Assembly (NCBI GenBank): GCA_020631735.1
Contig: CM036160.1
Location: 111,396,680 to 111,460,679, forward strand
Length of the DNA: 64,000 nt
DNA from: Saccharum officinarum
Taxonomy: Eukaryota > Streptophyta > Magnoliopsida > Poales > Poaceae
Direction: 5' to 3'
Made by a program: the position numbers and the translations under genes
Notes under the pieces: generated by a model
Databases searched by the model: none
What the model was told of the DNA's origin: nothing
What the model saw: only the letters and a program-made list of their open reading frames with translations
In this document: piece after piece, positions 25,327 to 37,316 of the stretch
Layout of the letters: every line of letters starts with the position of its first letter
How positions within the stretch are numbered: the stretch's first letter is position 1

Positions 25327-26520
25327 TGTCCTCTCGCGCAAGATCTTATGATCTGCAGGCCGAAATAGAGCTATACTGTTAGTTAATGCTAGCGAGATCA
25401 CTTACATTTTGAGTGCATATCATGGAAGCTGGACGTGGCATTTTGACTTTTACCCGTGTTTTAATCTGCTGAATCGGTAAATCCTGGAGAATTCAAAAGG
25501 TTATTCTGAGTACTGCTGTTGGTTGTTGTTTCTAGCCCTTGTGTCGTGCTTTTTTTGTCGTTGGGTGTATGCTTGCCAGATTCTTACAAAATCTTCCTTT
25601 GTTTTACTGTATATTTAACTATTTATTAGTTGGCTGTTAGTGTGTCAGCAAACTGGGGCCCTAGACTGTATGCAGGAACCAGATTTGAAGCGATTACTCA
25701 ATGGATTTTTAGGCATTTGATCCAAATCTTAAAATAGTTAACGGGCCCTAAATGCAGGGACTGTCTGTTGGGCATTCGAGTGTTTCTTGATTGCCCTTGC
25801 ACTCGAATGTTCTTGTGCCTATATTAGGTGCCTGAACCCTCGCTCCTCCCCTGCGTTCTTGCCCTCCTCGTGGCGTTCTTCATGATGAACCCAGGGGCGG
25901 AGAGAAGGGGGGCCAAACGTGACGGTGGTTAGCCAGCCCCAAGCCCGGCGAGCCGGTTGGCGGGTTGGGCGTGCAGCTCGCTCGTGATCGTCGTGAACGC
26001 CGGGCACCACGTGGACTGGGCGTGCAGCTCAGCAATGTCATTTCCTTGCTGGACGCCTGGACGGGAGGAAGAGGACCGTGCCAAGATTGATTGATGTGCC
26101 ACGACGACGACCCGCCATTCCGCAACTCGAGCCCAGCTGTCCAAGTGAATGCCATGGAGGCACCGCACACCCACGAAGGAGTGCGCTTTAGCACGCATGC
26201 GGGAAAGGAACGGAAAAGCCTCGCGCGTCTAGTCGTCTTTGGACTACGGTAGCTATAGGTGCCATCGTCAGCTCGTCGCCCGCGGTGGCTGCCTTTGCCG
26301 GCCGGGGTAGTTATTCCTCCGTGCATTTCTCTAGGAGCTTTGCTGTTGTTGGGCATCCTAGGCATGGCTCCTGTGCTCTACATTGCTAGGACTTGTTGGG
26401 CATGTGCCATTGCTAGCGCGCTTTTGCAAAGTCAGCAATTCATCATCATCCATCGTAGGAGTACTCCGTAGTGTTTCTCACTGTAGCTCTTGAAAGTTGT
26501 CGTCCCCCCTCCTAATCTTA

Positions 26521-26640
26521 GGCCTTGTTTGATATACATGTATCCATCTTAACCCATATGTGTTGAAATAGATTGGAGTGAAATTAAACTAAGTTCTAAC
26601 ATGTGGATTGAAGTGAATACACATGCATCTAAATAAGGTC
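26521..26640. mobile_element. Tourist-like MITE, 120 bp
   Basis: Begins GGCCTTGTTTGATA and ends ATCTAAATAAGGTC, with TTA on both sides (26518-26520, 26641-26643). A 3-bp TTA duplication is the PIF/Harbinger signature. Confidence 0.72.
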
Positions 26641-27810
26641 TTAGATGAGATATATTGCAAATATTCATTGCTACAAGTGGTGTATGATCTCCCAACCAAA
26701 CGTGGTTTTATGAACGTTTTTTTTTGTCCACGCAACCGCTCCTTGTATGTCGTCTGCAGCATTGGATTTTAGTTCGTAGAACTGCTCTATCGTGATATAA
26801 GTATATAATGAGTTGTTCTATATGGTATGCCCCCCGTGGTTTTGGCTCATCTTTGCAATCACTGTAGCACAATATTGTTTGTTACTGCAGCAAGAAACCA
26901 TTTTGATTCCTTAGATTAAAAAAAATATAAACTGAGAAAGAGGGAGCACTTGCAAAACCATGATTTCTTGCTCCACTTAGCCATACCCGGAGCGGCCGGA
27001 GATATGCCAAACGGCCCCGAAATCATGCCAATTTCCCGCAAGTAAAAAGAGAAAAAAAACATACTTATAACCACCGAAACGTACATATATAGACTGGCAA
27101 AATATATTTTTATTTGTCTGTCTATAATCAATTTCTCACTATATAAAAGAATAAGCTCAACACCCAACGACAAATCCGTTGATCTTCTAAAGAATTATAA
27201 AGGTTATGCTACAAATTCATGATTTTTTCCTGCACCTTTTCAATGAAAGTCTTATTTCACACAACAACAATCATGGTTAAGGATTAGATGGGATGCTCTT
27301 CGTAATTCTATAGGTGCCTTTTTTTTTTGTTGCTGGACTAGGAACGGGACAAAATCCAAAATGACTGCAAGCATTGATGCTTGCAAGTACGTAGTGTATT
27401 GTATGATCTCCCAACTAGACGTGGTTCTATGAACAAATTTTCTATCCTCAAAACCACTGCATGATTCTTGTGCGCCGTGCACAACATTGGATTCCATTTC
27501 TGAGAAAAAAAAAACTACTTCGTTGGTGACATATTGTCCTATTAGTTTTGCGCATAGTCAAAAAAGAATATGTTTCTATTCTCTCTCTTTATAATAACTT
27601 TATCCGTGTAATAAAATATAAACTTTGACGTGAATTCATGATTTTTTTTATTTGCACATTATTTAACGAAAATTTCATTTCACACCATAACGGTTACATA
27701 GTTTACATTTTGACGTGACACCCTCTCCTAGCCTCTTTGTTTGTTACACTTTCGCAGAGCCCAAAATCTGCCACTAAATTCAGCCTGCAGATTATTGCCT
27801 AATCATTTTT

Positions 27811-28073
27811 GGCCTTGTTTAGATGAGAGAATTGGGGAGAAAAATACTGTATCAGAATTTTTGTAGCATTTCGTTTGTATTTGGTAAAAATTATCCAAAT
27901 TTTGACTAACTAGGCTTAAAATGTTCGTCTCGCAAAGTACAACAAAACTGTGCAATTAGTTTTTGATTTTATCAACATTTAGTATTCCATGCATTTGCCG
28001 ATATTTTGATGTGACGGGATCTTCTTTTTGCATAGTAGAATTTGGGGAGAGAATTGGGGAACTGAACCAGGGC
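27811..28073. mobile_element. MITE of the GGCCTTGTTTAG family, next to the CYCD2 promoter
   Basis: Starts GGCCTTGTTTAGAT and ends CTGAACCAGGGC, flanked by TTT. It shares the inner words CTAGGCTTAAAA, TTCGTCTCG and AAAACTGTGCAATTAG with the elements at 31179 and 32464. Its right edge is about 35 bp from a TATA box. Confidence 0.7.
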
Positions 28074-28107
28074 TTTATTTCACTCCGCCCTTAAAACCGC
28101 ACGCCGC

Positions 28108-28114
28108 TATAAAA
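28108..28114 (+). promoter_or_regulatory. TATA box of the CYCD2 gene
   Basis: TATAAAA within CCGCTATAAAACACCC, 228 bp before the start codon and followed by a CT-rich leader (CTCTCTCTCTCTCC at about 28152-28165), a common grass 5'-UTR feature. Confidence 0.6.
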
Positions 28115-28335
28115 CACCCAAACCCCCTTGTCTTCCCCAGGAGATCCCTCCTCTCTCTCTCTCCTCCCTCATCCTGCCTTTCCCTTTGCCATTTTCCAAG
28201 ACACGCAGAGGGGAGAGAGAGGCTTTCTTCCTTCAGCACCCAAGGAGATGAGTTCTTCCAGTACTAAGTAGTACTACTACTAGTTCTACTTTAGCAGTAG
28301 GAGGCCGCTGTTTGCTGCGATTTTGATTGATTGAG

Positions 28336-30066
28336 ATGGGAATCGTCTGCCTCGGTGCTTCCTCCACGCTGCTCTGCGAGGAGGACAGGAGCAACGCACT
28401 CGGCCTCGTCGGCTGCTGCGACGAGCTGCTGGAGGTGGGGAGCGGCCTTGATGGCTTGGACTCCGCCGCCGGCGCCGTGTTCCACGTGGACACCGATGAG
28501 GCCGTGTCGGCGTTGGTGGAGAAGGAGATGGACCACCAACCTCAAGAGGGCTATGCGGAGAGGCTGGAGCGCGGCGGATTGGCGTCCTCTTGGAGGAGAG
28601 ACGCCATGGATTGGATTTGCAAGGTGAAATAAAAAAAAATCTCTTGAATTTATTGGTTCTTGCATTTCATTCCTTTTTTCTAGTGGACAAAATCGAGTTA
28701 TTTTAGGAAGGTAGTTGCATGCTTATATTATCTCTTTGACTTTGGGTGACCCAGTTTTGGCTGCGTGTCCTACATCCTGTGGCTTGTTGCCGATTCGACC
28801 ACCACGAGATAGCAATGAGCCTGCCACCCGCTTGGCCTTTTTTATCTGGAAATTTTTGTTTTAAGTTGAAACTGACGAGGTGCTGATATTGTCTTTCTCT
28901 CGTGTGGGCTGCAGGTCCATTCATACTACAGCTTTGCACCACTCAGTCTTTACCTTGCTGTGAATTACCTGGATAGATTCCTCTCCTTGTATGATCTCCC
29001 AGTAAGAATCTGAGCATGTACATTGGTTGTCTGCTTGCTGTGTCCAGTTAATCTCTTACTAATGGACGTGTTTTCTGTATTTTGTCTGTTATTGTTGCTG
29101 TAGCATGATAACCCTTGGATGCAACAGTTGTTGTCAGTTGCTTGCCTATCTCTTGCTGTCAAGATGGAGGAGACCGTGGTCCCTCTTCCTGTGGACCTTC
29201 AGGTGGGTGAAGGAGACATTACAGCATTGTGGTATCAAATAATTGTTCACTGATTGGTTGATGAAATTGTTAAAATTTGATGCTGCATGATAGGTCTGCG
29301 ATGTGAAATTTGTGTTTGAAGGAAAGACTATTGGGAGGATGGAGGGTCTTGTGATGAAAACCCTGAAATGGAGAATGCAGGCTGTGACCCCGTTCACTTT
29401 CATCAGCTACTTCCTGGACAAGTTCAGTGATGGGAAGCCACCGAGTTTTGCACTAGCCTCACGGTGCGCCGAGATCATAATTGGCACACTCAAAGGTTCG
29501 ATTGACCTTACCCATGATGCTTCATCTTCTGTTCAATTCACTTACCTGCATTGCCGATGGCACTATGTTTGTGTGTACCAACTAAACATCTGTATCCTAT
29601 CGATTTACAGGCTCTACATTCTTGTCATTCAGACCATCTGAGATTGCTGCGGCCTCGGCCCTAGCAGCGGTTTCTGAGAATCAGATTGTTGGCTTTGCAA
29701 GTGTTCTTTCAGCATCTGAAGTCCCTGTAAATAAGGTGAGTGTCTTTTAGCTTGCGCAAAAACTGATCAATGCACCATTGCCATTTACACAATTTCGCAA
29801 AGTGTGAAGCTTGCATCTTCGATTTCCAGGAGATGATTGCTAGATGCTATGAGCTGTTGCAAGAGCAGGCGCTGGTGAAGAAGAGAAGGCACATCAATGG
29901 TAGCCCTTCAGTGCCAGAAAGCCCGATTGGCGTGCTGGATGCAACATGCTTCAGCTTTATGAGTGAAGATGCAACACTAGGATCATCACAATCAAACAAC
30001 ATCAGTAGTAGTAACAACAACAATCAAGCTTCCAAGAGGAGAAGGCTAAGCATATCACCAATCTGA
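28336..30066 (+). CDS. CYCD2: D-type cyclin, D2 class
   Basis: G1 cyclin that partners CDKA and drives retinoblastoma-related protein phosphorylation at the G1/S step. Exons: 28336-28623, 28915-29001, 29104-29202, 29294-29495, 29611-29735, 29830-30066, together 1038 bp (345 aa plus stop). The LxCxE motif is LLCEE near residue 12. The cyclin box N-lobe starts near residue 85 ([17 protein letters not shown], then [11 protein letters not shown] and [18 protein letters not shown]); the C-lobe follows ([13 protein letters not shown], then [12 protein letters not shown]). The C-terminal tail is rich in Ser and Asn, with [10 protein letters not shown] at the end, a possible nuclear signal and CDK-type site. 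Very close to the maize CYCD2 I remember. The ATG chosen has the LxCxE in normal position. Confidence 0.94.
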
Positions 30067-31178
30067 GTAGATCATATGCCTTGCGCACTTGTTTATGCAT
30101 TGATCATCTTAACCTCAGAGCTTGTCAGGGCCACAAGTAGTGGTACAAAAGGATCCAGTGAAGCATTGTAACAAGCTGAGGATGGTGACAGTAATAAGTT
30201 AGTACCAGCTTCTTGATCTCTGAGATATAAGAGGTGAGGAGGAAGGCTTCTTCCTCTAGCAATTTTGAAATTCCCTTCCCCTCACCGGCACCTTTGTTTT
30301 ATTCCTTTTCTTTTTATTGGTATCTGAAGGCATTTGCGGGGAGATCTTTGTGGATATGAGATTGGAGATGTGAGGATTTGAGAGAGAGAAATCAACAAAA
30401 AAAAGATTTTCAGTTTCGTTCCTTTGTTCTTTGCCAATATATAAAAAATTTGTTGTGAGAAATCCTCCTGATGTTCCAATTTATTTTTCTTTAATATTCT
30501 GAAAAATAGCTGTGCTGATTCATCGATGCATTCTCTTATGACTGGTTGACTGCTTGTTTGTAGTATTTGTCTCCATGCCTCATATTTTGTGAAGAGAACC
30601 AGTCATAGGTACAAATTATGGCATGGCTTTGCACATAAAGACGAGCATGCAAATGCCTCCCCTAAGTCGTGACTGTGAACAGCGATGTGACTTAAACCCT
30701 AGACCTATTGACCAAATCATGTCCATCCATGTTTGTGTCGATGTTTTGGTCCCTGTCTGATTTTCTTTGTCCCTTTCCTCTTATCAGCACTGCAAACATA
30801 CATCAGAAAGGAAAACACTGCCACCTGACCTGATGAACTCCCACCTGGAGTCTTACCATAAAACAGAGACTATAATTGAACAAATCGAGGCGATAAATAT
30901 GATATAAGATAATGTCATCCTCAACAATTAAAGAAATGTTGAAGGGATCACTACTTGATTATCTTAGGAATGTTATTCATTTCCATATGAAACTCAGAAA
31001 CATCATTGCTCAGTCTAGAACAATGATGTTCAGGAACAGACCTGCAGGAATTTGTTACAGGTATTGCCATGCTAACGAAAACGGTGAGGGTAGATTGACT
31101 CAATAACTTCACCTCAAAAGGCTGGTGAAAAGCCTGCACTGGAAATTTATTGGAGCTTGCAGCTCTTTTTTCATATAG

Positions 31179-31453
31179 GGCCGTGTTTAGTTTCCTCGAA
31201 TCGGGGGCGGCAAAAACACTGTAGCGCAGCGTGCGTTACTGTAGCATTAGGTTTTTATGTGGTAAAAATTGTCCAAACATTGATTAATTAGGCTCAAAAC
31301 GTTCGTCTCGTAAAGTGCAACAAAACTGTGCAATTAGTTTTTGATTTCATCTACATTTAATACTCCATACATGTGCTGGCATTTTGATGTGATAAGAAAT
31401 CTTCTTTTTTGTATAGTGGAATTTGGGGAAATATTTAGGATCTAAACAGGGTC
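31179..31453. mobile_element. MITE of the GGCCTTGTTTAG family
   Basis: Starts GGCCGTGTTTAG and ends CTAAACAGGGTC, with TAG on both sides (31176-31178, 31454-31456). Shares inner words with the copies at 27811 and 32464. Confidence 0.75.
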
Positions 31454-31702
31454 TAGGAGGAGGACGGTGCTGAAGAGCTGGTCAGCTGGCTGTTCAGTGT
31501 TCACTGTTGAGGAGGCCGCTGCCGGTAGGCAGACGGCTCTGCATATGCAGCCACGACAACAACTGCTTTTACTTGCAATTGGTTCTGGGGGTCCTCAGCC
31601 TCTGCAATGGTCTCTGTGCGGTGGGCCTACGATTAACATGGCTGCATGTTTCTCATGAAGGTGCTGACATTGGCCAGAGCACCAGCTAAGAACTGAGATT
31701 AA

Positions 31703-31919
31703 GGGGGTGTTTGGTTCCCTTATTTTTTTAACACCTATCATATCGAATGTTTGGACACATGCATAGAGTGTTAACACATAGACTAATTACGAAACTAATT
31801 GTACAGATTGAGATTAATTTATAAGACGAATCTATTAAGCCTAATTAGTCTATTATTAGTATCCGAACACCTCATGGTCAACACCTGTTAAAGTTTAACA
31901 CAGCGAACCAAACAGGCCC
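31703..31919. mobile_element. Tourist-like MITE, 217 bp
   Basis: Ends GGGGGTGTTTGGTTCCC and (complement) GGGCCTGTTTGGTTCGC, flanked by TAA on both sides. Terminal inverted repeats and a 3-bp duplication fit PIF/Harbinger. Confidence 0.75.
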
Positions 31920-32463
31920 TAATGGAATTGAATATATAATAAGGTTTAGAAATTGCTACATGTACCTAGCAATGTTCCCTGTTTAAGTCTTTGATGACTA
32001 CTCTATCACAGAGAACTTTGCTCCCATATCCAATTCTATTAGACCCAAGTGTGCTAGCATCTCTTAATCAGATGCTAACCTCGTGTTCTGTTGGCAACAT
32101 ATCCATGGTGATGATTCAAAAAAAAAAACATATCCATGGTGATATATACTCACAGCAACATCGATCAACACTACAAGTTGAAAAAACCTGACGCCGGCAT
32201 GCATGTGAGCTCATTGCATACATTAACATAAGGTTATTACCAAGCTTAGCGGGTTTGTACTTTGCACTGCGTCTGCTTGCAGTTTTTTTTTACACGTCGT
32301 CTTGTCAAGTGATCGGGATTGATGCATCCAGAGCCATCAGAATTAAAATAGGCAGCACTGACTGCAATTTCCATGCCTGGGATGAGTTTTCCTTGCGCAA
32401 CAGCATTGACTACTCTGAATTTTGCAGGTGTGGTATGTACTATAAACACAGTATACATTACTA

Positions 32464-32704
32464 GGCCTTATTTAGACGGTAATTTTTTTCAACTCTAGCT
32501 AATGTAGCACTTTCGTTTGTATTTAGTAATTATTGTCCATTCGTGGACTAACTAGGCTTAAAAGATTCGTCTCGTGATTTACTACTAAACTGTGTAATTA
32601 GTTATTTTTTTACCAATATTTAATGCTCCATGCATGCGTCCAAAAATTGATGTGATGAAGAGAGAGTGAAAAACTTAGAATTTGGGAGCAATCTAAACAA
32701 GGTC
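32464..32704. mobile_element. MITE of the GGCCTTGTTTAG family
   Basis: Starts GGCCTTATTTAGA and ends TCTAAACAAGGTC, flanked by CTA on both sides. Third copy of the family in 5 kb. Confidence 0.75.
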
Positions 32705-35700
32705 CTAGTATGCTGTTGCTGATCATAACAGACTCAGAAGTCAGAAAGTGGTTGGAAAATGCTTAAGACCCTAACTAACTTATGCTTCTCAACCCATCAG
32801 GTCAGCAAGTGATCGATCTGGTTCAATCGTGGATGAGTAGTACTAGTAGTATAGTACAGTATAGTATTAGTATATTCATGCTGCAAGGCGGCAGCCCCTT
32901 GATTTGACCTGGACGACGAGCCAATCGATCGATGAATGCACTAGAATCCAGCAGAATACCATGTTATAAATTCTGCAAACAAAACAACTCCCACGCCGAA
33001 GTAAACCAGTTGTTAGCACTAATTAATCCGATATATGTTTAATCCTTTGGATCAACCCTAGGATTCTGTTTTACATGTACATACAGATAGAAACAAGGGA
33101 GAAAGGGAACAAGCTAGAGCTGTGTCTCGCGGACCTTTTCTTGCATTGTGCACGGGCCGGGTGGTCCTCCTCGATCTCTGACCTCTCCTTGTTGTAGCTA
33201 GCTCCGAGCTCCGAGAATATTTCATATCGTGTAGCTCAATGTTGCTTTCAAGGACATGGATCGGAGCAGCCCCATGCACGTCCTTTTACTTGTCGTCGCC
33301 ATTAGCGTCAAAGTAAATCTTTTCATTCAGTTTCTTGTGCCCCAAAGACGGGCAATGCATGACTAGTTTTGATCCATTTGAATTAGACGGGGAACGAACT
33401 AATTCCGTAGCGTAAGTTTTCGTGTGGTCGAGTAAATTCAGATACGTACAACCGTGGTAGCAACAGTTGCCTTTGTTTTATGCAGATGAGAAGTTGAGAA
33501 ACGAGGGTAGAAAAGGTCTGTCTGGCACGATTTATTCAGCTCCGAGCCTCCGACTCAGTCGCTATGGATGAAACTACCCCGGCGGCTTCCCGGCACGGTG
33601 GCTCTGGCTGGCTGGGCGCGTGGGAGAAATTACAGCGCGGCCCAGGCGGCCCCCGTTGGTCGTTGGCAACAACGTAGGAGGAGAGTATGGGGCAAAGACG
33701 CCGTTTGGCTCCACTCGCTCGACCGATGCGTAGATGCGGATGTCCAGGGCACAGGAGAGGAGGCCAACATGCGCTGCGCAACAGCGAAAGCCTCCAATCC
33801 GAAAAGCCTGTGTGCCTGTGCCAGGCATCATGTACAGATGCACTGAGACTAGCGCCACCGAGTAAGTATAAACCAATTCCTAATGCCTCTGTTACCGTGT
33901 CACGCCCGTGGCTCCTGCTGTTTCGTAGGAGTAACGGACAAAATAAAGCCGTCTGCAAGTCGATCTTGTTCCTAGGAGTAGATCGATGCTGTAGTTGCTC
34001 TCTGCTCGCTCACGCTGTGGTGCTCTACAGTTTTACTAGTACACGAGTTACGAGCTTGCTTTGTGAATTGTGAATTGTGAATTTGTGATCTTGCTTGCCG
34101 TTGCTGCCGCCGCCTCGGAGACCGATGCAAGAAAGTGGTTAGTTTTCTTAACGTGCCGAAAGGATCCAATTAAAAGACCGGACGCCCCAACCAACCCAAT
34201 CATACTCCTACGGCGGTGGCAGCGACGGGTAGTTTTCCGCGGGCCTTGTCGTCTTTTCATGCACGCAGGCAGCAGGGCACACCGCGCACCTATCTTCTCT
34301 GCACGAGGAGATAGAGCCGAGAGGCGACGGCGCGTGGAAATGATTGCGGACGCGTCACGCGTGCGGCGCCGGGTGTTACTAGCTCGTGACGCGGTTAATG
34401 TGGCGCAGCGACCGACCGTGCACCGCCGGCTGGGACTCCATCATCATGCAGCCGAGGTCTCCATCGCGTGGTGAGTGGTGAAGAGGTTCTTCAAGTGAAC
34501 CAACAACCACCAACCAAACCTTTTTGCTTGCTTGGATGGATGCCTGCGAGTGGCCGGGAGTGTGGCAAATCGGACTGCTGCTGCTTGTTGAGAGAATATC
34601 AATTGGACCTGGGAGTAGCCGGTAGCGTGGAGGATGGAAGGCCGCCGGCGGGCGCAACGCCATGTGCAGATGTGCGCTAGCTAGGCGAGCGGGGTACGGT
34701 TGGGACGGAGTCATGGCTCGCGTGACTCGTGAGGATCGTAATTACCCACCAAACCCTTTCACTGCCTAAACTGGCCTATTATCTAATTGTAACCTTCAAA
34801 TTCTGATTATTATCTAAAAAACTTCACCACAATCTGATTAATGTTTTTATACTTTTATTTACTGAGCTGATAGCAGCCCAAGCGAGTTTGTGGTCCTGCA
34901 GTTCAATTTGCCACATATGCTGACATTTGCCAGGAGACCAGCTGCACATATGTATCATGGCTGACAAATAGGGTGCTTTTAATTTGGACGTGTTTGTTCA
35001 TGTGAACTGTAGACCACGGTGCAGCAGGGTTACTTATGTCCGAACCTGCAGTGTGCCTCTCTTGAGTCTTGACTTGCAAAAGCGTTAGCATGCCTTGTAC
35101 ATCCATCCTTCCCAAATGCAGGAGCAACTCGTGACGAGAATAACGTGATGCAGCTACTATATATACCAGTGCGGTTGAATGTCTTCCGCCTGCATTGATT
35201 CATGCGTGTTCGATGGAGCACATGGCACATGAGCTGACGAGCACAAGGCATACCGAAACCGAACACACGCCGGCCCAAGACGAAAGGGTTTCCACGAGCC
35301 ACACACAAATACTACGATATAAAACGCGTCAGGAGAGGAACTGGATTTATTTACGGGGTCGTCACATTTAGTACTCGTGAACGGTGTAATGCGTCGCAGC
35401 AACCGGTCGCTGCTGGTTTGGATTTGGGGCCTGGGACGACAGCACCACGCTGACCTAGTGATCGGTGTGACTGTGTCGCCGTGTCGGGTTCGCGTAGTAG
35501 TACGTACGTCCAACATGCATGTTCTGGTCTGGCTGGCGGCTGGCCCCACTCCCCCTGAGCGACTGAGCCCAAGCTCCCCTGCTCTCTGCACTCTGCAGCT
35601 GCAATGCAATAGGCTGATCACCTTTAACAAGCCCAAGCCCAAGCCCAACCTTGCAGACACCAAAGCCGTCTGGTCACGGTCACGGTCATGGCAGGCCGAA

Positions 35701-35882
35701 ACTGTGCACGAATCGAATTGGCCGGCCCAAGTGCGTCGACGAAGCCCAACCAAACTCCCATTCCATGATTTCCCCACGCGGAAGCCCAACCAACGCACAC
35801 CTTCTCGGTCTTGCTGAGACAAAGCTCCGCTTGCGCCGCCCTCCTACTGCCTCCACCGAGTCCGCCGGCTGCCGGCCCGCCA

Positions 35883-36908
35883 TGAGGAAGCGCCTGGAGC
35901 CCCGTCTCGTCCGGGCGCTGTCCACCGCTTCCGCCCACCCGCCGCCCCATCGCCCTCCTCGAAGCCGCCCCGCCCGCGGCGCCGTTCCTCGCCGTGCTCT
36001 TCCGCCGGGGCCGCGCGGACGCCGCGGCGCTCCTCAACCGCCGCCTCCGCACGACGCCCGTGACGGAGGCCCGCTCCCTCCTCTCCGCGCTCCCGGACGT
36101 CCGCGACGCCGTCTCCTACAACACCGTCCTCGCCGCGCTCTGCCGCCAGCGCGGCCGCGGGGGCGACCACCTGTGCCAGGCGCGCTCCCTCCTCGCCGAC
36201 ATGTCGCGGGAGGCGGACCCGGCCGCCCGCCCCAACGCCGTGTCCTACACCACGGTCATGCGGGGGCTCTGCGCGTCGCGCCGCACGGGGGAGGCCGTCG
36301 CGTTGCTCCGGTCCATGCAGGCCAGCGGCGTCCGCGCCGACGTCGTCACGTACGGCACGCTCATCCGTGGGCTCTGCGACGCCGCGGAGCTCGACGCGGC
36401 GTTGGAGCTGCTGGGTGAGATGTGCGGGAGTGGTGTTCAGCCCAACGTGGTCGTGTACAGCTGCTTGCTCCGTGGGTACTGCAGGTCCGGCAGGTGGCGG
36501 GATGTAGGCAAGGTGTTCGAAGAAATGTCCTGCTGGGGGATCGAGCCGGATGTGATCATGTTCACTGGTTTAATCGATGACTTGTGTAAAGAGGGAAAGA
36601 CGAGTAAGGCTGCAAAGGTGAAGGACGTGATGGTGCAGCGGGGGCTGGAGCCAAATGTAGTGACATACAATGTGCTTATCAATTCCCTGTGCAAGGAAGG
36701 ATCGGTAAGGGAGGCACTTGCATTGAGGAAGGAGATGGATGACAAGGGTGTGGCACCGGATGTTGTCACATACAATACCCTGATCGCAGGGCTTTCTGGT
36801 GTGCTTGAGATGGATGAGGCAATGGGTTTGCTTGAGGAGATGATTCAGGGAGATACTGTAGTTGAGCCTGATGTGGTGACTTTCAACTCAGTTATACATG
36901 GACTATGT
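35883..36908 (+). pseudogene. P-class PPR protein gene, 5' half (split by copia element 2)
   Basis: Organelle RNA-binding pentatricopeptide-repeat protein; related P-class members include restorers of fertility. The ATG at 35883 (MRKRLEPRLVRALSTASA) looks like a mitochondrial presequence. The repeats run in another frame from about 35950, so one base is gained or lost near 35937-35955, in a C-rich stretch. About seven 35-residue repeats are visible, with hallmarks such as VSYTTVMRGLC, DVVTYGTLIRGLC and NVVTYNVLINSLCKEG. The frame ends at GLC followed by a TGA created by the inserted LTR at 36909. The other half resumes at 42756; both halves together would give about 620 residues, uninterrupted by introns. 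As it stands the gene is broken. Confidence 0.88.
36904..36908. repeat. Target-site duplication TATGT of copia element 2 (left)
   Basis: TATGT before the left LTR and again at 42751-42755 after the right LTR. Confidence 0.9.
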
Positions 36909-37316
36909 TGATAGAACTTTTAGGATCACTAGGGTGTAGATCGAGTGGTGAATACCGTTCTATTTAGTATGAACATGTGGCGATCTAGAACATCAGAGAG
37001 GAAGGAGAGGAGTTGTAGTGGACAGTGGTGCATACCTTCGGGCTTGACGGAGTTGGAGCGGCAGTGGGCGTCGCGGCGTGGAGCAGAGGCGGCGGTGGAC
37101 TTCCCGTCGCTGGCAGGCGTCCCTCTTAGATCGGACTAGGGAGAGTGGGGTGCGGCGACGTTCAACCTCGTGAAGTGAGCCCTGGCCCCCACCTTCTATA
37201 TATAGCCTGCGCGACGGGGGCCCACCAGCCTTGTGTGGCTGAGCACCCCCGATCAGGGCGTGGTCAAAGGGTCCGAATTGGCCGTTGGGCCAATTCGGTT
37301 GAGATCTATTCCAACA
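36909..37316 (-). repeat. 3' LTR of copia element 2
   Basis: 408 bp, TGATAGAACT to TATTCCAACA. Contains CTTCTATATATAG (TATA-like) at about 37190-37205. Confidence 0.9.

Larger units (their letters stand above)
25327..28107. other. Intergenic: OST4 3' UTR, two MITEs, no gene seen
   Basis: OST4 3' UTR to perhaps 25640. A GC-richer block at 25830-26420 has open frames on both strands but no family I recognise, no splice pattern and no start context, so I do not call it a gene. MITEs lie at 26521-26640 and 27811-28073. Confidence 0.55.
30067..35882. other. Gene-poor intergenic region with several MITEs
   Basis: 30067-30480 is probably CYCD2 3' UTR. Beyond it are MITEs at 31179, 31703 and 32464. 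33100-35880 has open frames on both strands in GC-richer DNA but no conserved motif or consistent splicing, and I see no gene. The last few hundred bases before 35883 are the PPR gene promoter. Confidence 0.55.

Noticed and set aside
25880..26365. 161-codon minus-strand open frame
   Set aside because: GC-driven frame with overlapping frames on the other strand, no domain, no intron pattern and no start context.
33058..33279. 73-codon minus-strand frame, Arg-rich, looked like a peptide precursor
   Set aside because: No ATG in good context, no signal peptide, and no match to the CLE, RGF or IDA peptide motifs.
33536..36418. Several 100-250-codon frames on both strands
   Set aside because: High-GC shadow frames; only the PPR frame from 35883 carries repeat motifs.
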